A DNA stretch of 12,102 nt from Kiritimatiellia bacterium (GTDB taxonomy: Bacteria; Verrucomicrobiota; Kiritimatiellia; UBA8416; JABMPJ01). The notes under the pieces were generated by a model. That model worked only from the letters and a program-made list of their open reading frames with translations, did no database searches and was not told the DNA's origin. Location: NCBI GenBank assembly GCA_029939545.1, contig JAOZSS010000023.1, positions 7,384 through 19,485 on the forward strand, in the 5' to 3' direction. A program made the position numbers and the translations under genes. Below, piece by piece: positions 7,395-12,102 of this stretch (position 1 is the first letter of the stretch; the number at the start of each line of letters is the position of its first letter).

Positions 7395-9420
7395 ACGCGT
7401 AGACAAAGAACTTGAGCAATTTCGACAGGTCATGGAGGTCCCCTCGACCTTTGAGGAGGGCTTTAGCTGGTCGTCGCTGGTGGGCGCGATTTTTGTAGCC
7501 TTCCTGATGGTACCGGGCGCCATCTACATGGGCCTGCTGGCCGGGAAGATGGAGGTGGGCGCCGCCGCGCAGTGGGTGACGGTGATTCTCTTTATCGAGA
7601 TCGCCAAGCGCGCACACCGCAGCCTTAACAAGTCGGAGATCTTCGTCCTCTTCTTCATGGCCGCCGCCGCCATGGGCATGCCGTTCTCCGGACTGCTCTG
7701 GAACCAGTTCTTTATCAACAGCGACGCTGCCGCCGCGACCGGCATTGCCGACCAGCTCCCACGCTGGTATGCGCCGGCCCGTGACTCGGTCAGCTACGCC
7801 GACCGGACCTTCTTCCATCTCGACTGGCTTCCGGTGATTGGCATGGTCATCTTCGGCTCCTTCTTCGGCGAGCTGGCAAGCATGGTGCTGGGCTACGGGC
7901 TGTTTCGCCTGGCCAGCGATATCGAGAAGCTCCCCTTCCCCATGGCGCCTGTCGGGGCCCAGGGCATCATGGCCATGGCCGAAGACATTGATGCCAAGGG
8001 GCGGAAGGACGCGGAAGACTCCTGGCGCTGGCGCGTGTTTGCGATCGGCGGCGCCCTCGGCCTTGTGTTCGGGGCCATCTACCTGCTGCTCCCCACGCTC
8101 AGCGGCGCACTGACGAACGAGTCGATCCAGATCTTCCCCATTCCGTTCTCCGACTTCACCCAGAAAACCGGACGCTACTTGCCGGCCTTTGCCACCGGCA
8201 TGGCGTGGGACTTCGGCAATCTCATCACCGGGATGGTGATGCCCTTCTTCGGCATGGTGGGGAGTTTCATTGGGCTCCTCGTGACGCTGGTGGCCAACCC
8301 CCTGCTCTACAAGTTTGAGATTCTGCACAACTGGAAATTCGGCGACGACACGATCCAGACCCTCTTCAAGAACAACGTGGACTTCTACTTCAGCTTTCAG
8401 ATCGGCATTGCGGTTGCCATTGCCATCGTCGGCATCTGGCAGGTCGTGCGCAGCGTACGCAAAGCCCGTGCCGAAGCGCAGCACAAAGGGCAGCGTGACA
8501 CGTCCGGCTTCACGCCGCCACAGGGACGCGGCGACATCAAGTTCTGGATGGTCCTGCTCTGCTACCTGGTCGTCACGGTGACCTACATCACCGCATCGGC
8601 CCTGCTCCTGCGTTGGCACCACGGCACGTGGCACCCCGAGGGGGTGGGGCGCGCGAACGACATCCGCAACGTGATCCTCGTGCTCCTTTTCCTCGGCTTC
8701 GTCTACACCCCGCTGATCAGCTACGTAACCGCCCGCCTGGAAGGCATGGTCGGCCAGGTCGTGGAAATCCCCATGATCCGCGAGGCCACGTTGATTCTCA
8801 GTGGCTATCGAGGCGTGGCCTGCTGGTTCCTCCCCATGCCGTTGGCGAACTATGGACAGATGACCGTCTTCTACCGACAATGCGAACTGACCGGCACGCG
8901 CTTCCCCAGCATATGGAAGACCAAGCTCGTCCTCTACCCCATCATCCTGGTCAGTTCCATTTTCTTCATGAATTTCATCTGGGGTCTCGACAAGGTGCCG
9001 TCCAGTGCCTACCCGTATGCGGAGAAGATGTGGGAGCTGAATGCCCTCAACCAGAGCATTGTGTTTACGTCCACCATGGGTGAGTACTCCATGTTCGAGC
9101 AGGCCTTCAACTGGATCTACCTGGGCATCGGCAGCCTGTTCGGGCTCGTGCTCTTTCTCACCATGTGGACGATTGGTGCGCCCATCATGTTGACCTATGG
9201 GGTGGTACGCGGACTCGGGCAGAGCATGCCGCACGCGATCATTCCGCAGTTCATTGGCGCCCTGATCGGACGCTACTATTTCCAGAAGCGACTGGGGCTA
9301 AAATGGCGCCAGTACATTCCCGTCGTCGCGGCCGGGTTTGCCTGCGGCATGGGATTGATTACGACGGTGGGGGTTGGGATTACGTTTTTGAACAAGGCGG
9401 TCATTTCGCTGCCGTACTAA
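7387..9420 (+). CDS. OPT-like polytopic membrane transporter
   Basis: This is a 677-aa integral membrane protein with about 12 hydrophobic segments (roughly 31-50, 85-108, 147-170, 217-238, 274-303, 335-355, 385-408, 427-447, 513-533, 576-600 and 643-672, with others less clear). The opening SLVGAIFVAFLMVPGAIYMG and the LPFPMAPVGAQGIMAMAE stretch at 182-199 resemble the oligopeptide transporter (OPT) superfamily, where an L-x-FP segment precedes an A-x-x-x-I-x-A-x-E helix. It may belong to one of the uncharacterised OPT-like bacterial families rather than a classical peptide importer. A hydrophilic loop near 357-384 splits the protein in two. ATG 7387 overlaps the previous gene by 8 nt, with GGGGA 6 nt upstream, indicating coupled translation with the M28-like permease. 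The substrate is unknown; the pairing suggests peptides or peptide-like compounds, which is inference. Confidence 0.7.
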   Translation: MAKRVDKELEQFRQVMEVPSTFEEGFSWSSLVGAIFVAFLMVPGAIYMGLLAGKMEVGAAAQWVTVILFIEIAKRAHRSLNKSEIFVLFFMAAAAMGMPFSGLLWNQFFINSDAAAATGIADQLPRWYAPARDSVSYADRTFFHLDWLPVIGMVIFGSFFGELASMVLGYGLFRLASDIEKLPFPMAPVGAQGIMAMAEDIDAKGRKDAEDSWRWRVFAIGGALGLVFGAIYLLLPTLSGALTNESIQIFPIPFSDFTQKTGRYLPAFATGMAWDFGNLITGMVMPFFGMVGSFIGLLVTLVANPLLYKFEILHNWKFGDDTIQTLFKNNVDFYFSFQIGIAVAIAIVGIWQVVRSVRKARAEAQHKGQRDTSGFTPPQGRGDIKFWMVLLCYLVVTVTYITASALLLRWHHGTWHPEGVGRANDIRNVILVLLFLGFVYTPLISYVTARLEGMVGQVVEIPMIREATLILSGYRGVACWFLPMPLANYGQMTVFYRQCELTGTRFPSIWKTKLVLYPIILVSSIFFMNFIWGLDKVPSSAYPYAEKMWELNALNQSIVFTSTMGEYSMFEQAFNWIYLGIGSLFGLVLFLTMWTIGAPIMLTYGVVRGLGQSMPHAIIPQFIGALIGRYYFQKRLGLKWRQYIPVVAAGFACGMGLITTVGVGITFLNKAVISLPY

Positions 9421-9454
9421 TGAATAGACTAATGAATCCGCAAAAGCAGACACG

Positions 9455-9527
9455 GTCATTTCGAGCGAAGCGAGAAATCTCGTATACGCTGATGGTCAAG
9501 GAGATCCCTCGCTCCGCTCGGGATGAC
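9455..9527 (+). repeat. REP-like palindromic intergenic repeat
   Basis: Two 27-nt arms, 9455-9481 (gtcatttcgagcgaagcgag onward) and 9501-9527 (ending gctccgctcgggatgac), are complementary at 22 of 27 positions around a 19-nt spacer. The form gtcat..cgagcg.agcgag..atctc is a widespread dispersed bacterial palindrome. It fills most of the 142-nt gap between the OPT-like gene and the second ATPase gene, the only sizeable gap inside the operon. There is no T-run after it, so a terminator role is not supported, though the hairpin could protect or attenuate mRNA. Confidence 0.85.
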
Positions 9528-9562
9528 AGCCACAACCCAATCGCAGTCCGGAGATCCAACTA

Positions 9563-10285
9563 ATGCCCGAAACGCTGATTCAGATCAGAGACGTCTGCAA
9601 GGTGTTCACCCGCGGCAAGACCGAGGTGCATGCGCTGAAAGATATCTGCCTGGATGTCCACCGTGGCGAGTACCTCTCGATCATGGGGCCGTCCGGATCC
9701 GGCAAAAGCACGCTCTTCAACATGATCGGCGCACTGGATCGTCCGACCAGCGGGTCGGTGGACGTCGCCGGACTACGCCTCGACAGCCTCACCCGCCGCC
9801 AGCTGGCGCATTTCCGCGGCAACTACATCGGCTATGTCTTCCAGGCCTATAACCTGCTGCCGGCCTATGACGCCACGACCAACTGTGCCTTGCCGTTGCT
9901 GTTCTCGGGCGTCAACCCGCGTGAGGCGCGCCGACAAGCCCAAACCGTACTGGAACGTGTTGGCCTGGGGCACCGTCTCGATCACCGCCCCGACGAGATG
10001 TCAGGCGGCCAGCAGCAGCGTGTGGCCGTAGCCCGCGCCTTGGCCAATGATCCAGCCATTATCCTGGCCGACGAACCCACGGCCAATCTGGACCTGCAGA
10101 CCGGCGAGGAAATCATCGACTTGCTTGCCGGCCTCTGTCGCGAGTATGGTGTCACGGTTATCAGCGCCACCCACGACCACAAGATGCTGGACCGTTCCGA
10201 TCGTGTGCTCTGGATCAAGGACGGCGGAGTCGACCGGCTGGAGCGCCGCGAAGACCTCACTATCCGCGTCGGCACGGTGGGTTAA
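9563..10285 (+). CDS. ABC transporter ATP-binding protein, LolD/MacB type (second copy)
   Basis: This 240-aa cytoplasmic ATPase is paralogous to the one at 1642. Motifs are intact: Walker A GPSGSGKST at 42-50, Q-loop Q94, signature MSGGQQQR at 146-153, Walker B ending D170-E171, and switch H204. The two proteins share long blocks such as FNMIGALDRPT and ADEPTANLDL/CDEPTANLDL, and a similar ending (VGTVG versus VGSVG). A 20-nt stretch coding for MIGALD is identical in both genes (1834-1853 and 9722-9741). ATG 9563 has GGAG 9 nt upstream. The gene follows the REP-like palindrome and is 16 nt before the PilT-type gene. Two ATPases beside two FtsX permeases would fit either two complexes or one asymmetric complex; the sequence alone does not decide. 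Confidence 0.93.
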   Translation: MPETLIQIRDVCKVFTRGKTEVHALKDICLDVHRGEYLSIMGPSGSGKSTLFNMIGALDRPTSGSVDVAGLRLDSLTRRQLAHFRGNYIGYVFQAYNLLPAYDATTNCALPLLFSGVNPREARRQAQTVLERVGLGHRLDHRPDEMSGGQQQRVAVARALANDPAIILADEPTANLDLQTGEEIIDLLAGLCREYGVTVISATHDHKMLDRSDRVLWIKDGGVDRLERREDLTIRVGTVG

Positions 10286-10286
10286 A

Positions 10287-10292
10287 AAGGAG
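10287..10292 (+). promoter_or_regulatory. Ribosome binding site for the PilT-type gene
   Basis: AAGGAG lies 9 nt before ATG 10302. It fixes the start, although the frame stays open upstream through the ATPase gene as far as 10047. Confidence 0.75.
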
Positions 10293-10301
10293 TTCCTGGA
10301 C

Positions 10302-11393
10302 ATGCCCGAGATTGATGAACTGTGCAAGGTACTGGTCGAACAAGGTGGCAGCGACCTGCATCTGTCGGCGGGACGCCCACCGATCCTGCGTTGCGATGGG
10401 GAAATAAGGCGCACCGAACTTCCGGTTCTGACGGACGCGGATATCCAGCGAATCCTCACGGAGATCATGCCGGAGCGCAACCGCAACGAGCTCCGCGAGA
10501 ACAACGATACGGATTTCGCCTACGAGATCCCCAACTTCGTACGCATGCGTGCGAATGCACGCCGCGACCGCTACGGCGTGGGGGGCACCCTGCGCGTTAT
10601 TCCCACCACCGTCATCACGGCCGATCAACTGAGTCTTCCCAAGGGCATCCGTGACCTATGCTACCTCTCCAAGGGCCTGGTGGTGGTCACAGGTCCCACC
10701 GGTAGCGGTAAGAGTACGACGCTCGCGGCGTTGATTGACCTGATCAATGCGACGCGTAACGACCACATCATCACGATTGAGGACCCGATCGAGTTCGTCC
10801 ACCATGACCAGAAGTGCCTGATCACACAGCGCGAGGTCCACACGCACACCAACAGCTTTGCCTCCGCGCTGCGCGCCGCGCTGCGACAGGACCCCGACAT
10901 CGTGCTTGTGGGCGAGATGCGCGACATGGAGACAGTCGAGATCGCCATTGAGACCGCCGAGACCGGTCACCTCGTCTTCGGCACGCTCCACACGAACAGT
11001 GCCATCAGCACCGTCAGCCGTATCATCGACACGTTTCCGGCCAATCGACAGTCACAGATACGCTCCATGCTGGCCTCATCCCTGAAAGCAGCGGTCTGCC
11101 AGACGCTCTGTCGCCGCAAGGGCGGCGGCCTGGTAGCGGCCATGGAGATCCTCCTGGTCGACAGCGGTATCGCCTCCCTTATTCGGGATGGCAAGACCCA
11201 CCAGGTGGAATCCGCTATGCAGGTGGGCGGCGGCAAAGGGATGATGCTCATGAACGAAGCCCTGAGCAAGCTGGTCCTGGAGGACCTCGTCGAGCCAGAC
11301 GAAGCCTACATAAAGAGCATCGACAAGGGAGACCTCGTCAATCGGCTGCGCCGCCTGAACCTGCCCCTCCCATCGGCGGTGAGCGAGGCATAA
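10302..11393 (+). CDS. pilT: PilT-family twitching motility/retraction ATPase
   Basis: The product is 363 aa, a normal PilT length. The N-terminal GGSDLHLSAGRPP (15-27) and PAS-like part precede the RecA-like core: Walker A GPTGSGKST at 131-139, Asp box ITIEDPIEF at 157-165, Walker B DPDIVLVGEMRD at 197-208, and His box TGHLVFGTLHTN at 221-232. The C-terminus has the PilT-like GKTHQ (297-301). The AIRNLIRE motif needed for pilus retraction in characterised PilT proteins reads GIASLIRD (289-296), with the R and N replaced. Hexameric PilT ATPases drive type IV pilus retraction at the inner membrane. No pilB, pilC, pilM or pilin gene is seen here; instead the gene follows an ABC ATPase by 16 nt. 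It could be a housekeeping pilT carried in this operon or a motor adapted to the neighbouring membrane proteins. Confidence 0.9.
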   Translation: MPEIDELCKVLVEQGGSDLHLSAGRPPILRCDGEIRRTELPVLTDADIQRILTEIMPERNRNELRENNDTDFAYEIPNFVRMRANARRDRYGVGGTLRVIPTTVITADQLSLPKGIRDLCYLSKGLVVVTGPTGSGKSTTLAALIDLINATRNDHIITIEDPIEFVHHDQKCLITQREVHTHTNSFASALRAALRQDPDIVLVGEMRDMETVEIAIETAETGHLVFGTLHTNSAISTVSRIIDTFPANRQSQIRSMLASSLKAAVCQTLCRRKGGGLVAAMEILLVDSGIASLIRDGKTHQVESAMQVGGGKGMMLMNEALSKLVLEDLVEPDEAYIKSIDKGDLVNRLRRLNLPLPSAVSEA

Positions 11394-11467
11394 GATTCGG
11401 CGGCTGCGGACGACTCCGACGGGCCTTGGAGATCGAGAAAAAACTGTCATACCAGCGAAAATGGGAC

Positions 11468-11495
11468 TTGTGCCCCAGAGAATTCCCGCCATAAT
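11468..11495 (+). promoter_or_regulatory. Candidate promoter for the HU-type gene
   Basis: TTGTGC (11468-11473) and CATAAT (11490-11495) are separated by 16 nt. The -10 is one base from consensus; the -35 matches only three positions. Transcription would begin near 11502 and leave a leader of about 77 nt. The location in the 185-nt gap after pilT fits a separate transcription unit. Confidence 0.35.
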
Positions 11496-11518
11496 CGAGT
11501 CACGGTTAGCAACGCTGT

Positions 11519-11530
11519 GCCCCATGGGGC
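11519..11530. promoter_or_regulatory. 12-bp perfect palindrome in the HU leader
   Basis: GCCCCATGGGGC is fully self-complementary and has no loop, so it is more suited to binding a dimeric protein than to folding as RNA. It lies shortly downstream of the candidate promoter. A small GACC-GAGA-GGTC hairpin with a GNRA loop follows at 11539-11550. A regulatory role is inferred from position only. Confidence 0.35.
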
Positions 11531-11578
11531 GATAAAGAGACCGAGAGGTCGTACAAACCAATAAACAGGAGGGTTCCA

Positions 11579-11851
11579 ATGACGAAGAGCCAGACACTTG
11601 CATGCCTCGCAGAGAAGACCGGGCTGACGAAAGCCCAGTGCGGACAGTTCCTCGAAGAACTGGCCGGGCTGGCTTACGCGGAAGCTAAGAATGGATTCAC
11701 CATTCCGGGGCTCGGGAAGCTCGTACTCGTAAACCGCAAAGCACGCATGGGCCGTAACCCGGCCACGGGCGAGGCGATCAGCATTCCGGCCAAGACGGTT
11801 GTGAAGTTCCGTATGGCCAAGGTTTGCAAAGAGTCCGTTCTTTCCGCCTAA
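11579..11851 (+). CDS. HU/IHF-family DNA-binding protein
   Basis: This is a 90-aa nucleoid-associated protein of the usual HU length. Residues 1-40 form the two-helix dimerisation part (MTKSQTLACLAEKTGLTKAQ onward). The beta-arm region follows: IPGLGKL in place of GFG-x-F, then RKARMGRNPATGE, where RxGRNPxTGE is the family hallmark at the DNA-inserting Pro, and IPAKTVVKFRMAK closing the arm. Such proteins bind and bend DNA as dimers in the cytoplasm. ATG 11579 has AGGAGGG (11567-11573) 5 nt upstream. The gene has its own candidate promoter and an intrinsic terminator 24 nt after the stop, so it is probably monocistronic. The C-terminus (KVCKESVLSA) lacks the usual GK-LK-AV ending, suggesting a divergent HU paralogue. 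Confidence 0.92.
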   Translation: MTKSQTLACLAEKTGLTKAQCGQFLEELAGLAYAEAKNGFTIPGLGKLVLVNRKARMGRNPATGEAISIPAKTVVKFRMAKVCKESVLSA

Positions 11852-11875
11852 GCATTGCGTAAGGGTTCAAGATGG

Positions 11876-11917
11876 GGCCGTATGATTGACAACAGTCGTA
11901 CGGCCTCTTTCCTTTTT
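11876..11917 (+). terminator. Intrinsic terminator after the HU-type gene
   Basis: The stem ggccgtatga (11876-11885) pairs with tcgtacggcc (11896-11905) at nine of ten positions around a 10-nt loop. It is followed by the T-rich run tctttccttttt (11906-11917). The position 24 nt after the stop codon is typical. Confidence 0.8.
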
Positions 11918-12102
11918 GGGTCTTCCGAAGAATCTGTGGGTAGAAATGGGGAATATACTGCCCGGCAGGCAAGATCTTTTCGATGACTAAGCATTTGGTC
12001 TAAGGGTACTCGAGTAAGGGCAGAGACTAAGTGTTTCGACTAAGGGTTTCCATGACTCTCCAAGTTTTGGCAGCGGGAGGAGCTAACCGCCCACCCCGTT
12101 TC
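11918..12102. other. Terminal region without a convincing gene
   Basis: This stretch contains a possible -10 (TATACT, 11954-11959, with no clear -35), then the TAAG repeat cluster. An ATG at 12052, with AAGGG 5 nt upstream, opens a frame that runs to the window end. Only 17 codons are visible, which is too few to call a gene. A non-coding RNA or the leader of a downstream gene would also fit. Confidence 0.4.
11988..12046 (+). repeat. TAAG(GG) motif repeated every 13-14 nt around a palindrome
   Basis: TAAG begins at 11988, 12001, 12015, 12028 and 12041, giving spacings of 13, 14, 13 and 13. Three of the five copies are TAAGGG. The centre holds the perfect 10-bp palindrome TACTCGAGTA (12007-12016). 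A related pair, TAAG at 11849 and TAAGGG at 11860, lies at the HU stop codon. Confidence 0.7.

Noticed and set aside
7273..9234. Long antisense open frame opposite the OPT-like gene (653 codons)
   Set aside because: It mirrors a GC-rich sense gene, and its translation is rich in H, E, D and G with no hydrophobic core or recognisable motif. The sense frame has clear membrane segments.
9420..9562. Short open frame through the REP-like palindrome
   Set aside because: Its translation is the usual by-product of reading this palindrome. The repeat explains the sequence.
10047..10301. Upstream extension of the PilT frame into the ATPase gene
   Set aside because: The extension is the out-of-frame reading of the ATPase. 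ATG 10302 has AAGGAG at a good distance and the protein then begins as PilT proteins do.
11886..11891. Perfect TTGACA hexamer
   Set aside because: It lies in the terminator loop and no -10-like sequence follows at 16-18 nt.
12052..12102. Start of a possible downstream gene (ATG with AAGGG upstream)
   Set aside because: Only 17 codons are visible before the window ends and no motif can be recognised.

Overview
The window is about 60% GC (by eye) and almost fully coding on the + strand. It holds one long, tightly packed gene run (1-11393) and then a separately transcribed HU-type gene (11579-11851). No rRNA, tRNA, CRISPR array, transposase or integrase was recognised. The mix suggests a bacterium of the Planctomycetes-Verrucomicrobia-Lentisphaerae-Kiritimatiellota group, perhaps Kiritimatiellota or Lentisphaerota. 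The clues are stand-alone four-helix-bundle (23S intervening-sequence type) genes, 7-bp tandem CCAAC/GTTGG junction repeats, large MacB-like permeases and an OPT-like transporter. This placement rests on remembered genome style, not on a marker gene.

Layout: the C-terminal part of an FtsX/MacB-type ABC permease (1-1155, cut by the window edge); a four-helix-bundle gene (1190-1645) framed by a perfect 16-bp inverted repeat; an ABC ATPase of LolD/MacB type (1642-2403); a giant 1664-residue protein (2400-7394) joining an M28-peptidase-like extracytoplasmic region to a MacB-type permease; an OPT-like polytopic membrane protein (7387-9420); a second, paralogous ABC ATPase (9563-10285); and a PilT-family hexameric ATPase (10302-11393). 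Four joints are overlapping or nearly so (4, 4 and 8 nt overlaps and a 16 nt gap), which argues for an operon with translational coupling.

How the genes may work together (inference): two ATPases and two FtsX permeases could form one or two MacB/Lol-like mechanotransmission complexes in the cytoplasmic membrane. The M28-like part of the large permease has lost every metal or catalytic residue that could be aligned, so it is better read as a binding domain than an enzyme. The OPT-like protein and the PilT-type motor are unusual partners for such a complex. The set may be an undescribed envelope transport or surface-motor system.

Three different repeat structures sit at joints inside the operon: a 16-bp inverted repeat around the four-helix-bundle gene, a 37-nt inverted pair of 7-bp tandem repeats inside the start of the large permease gene, and a REP-like palindrome at 9455-9527. 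Two of them supply start-proximal codons of the gene they precede. After the HU gene comes a good intrinsic terminator, then about 185 nt with no convincing gene but with a TAAG motif repeated every 13-14 nt around a palindrome.
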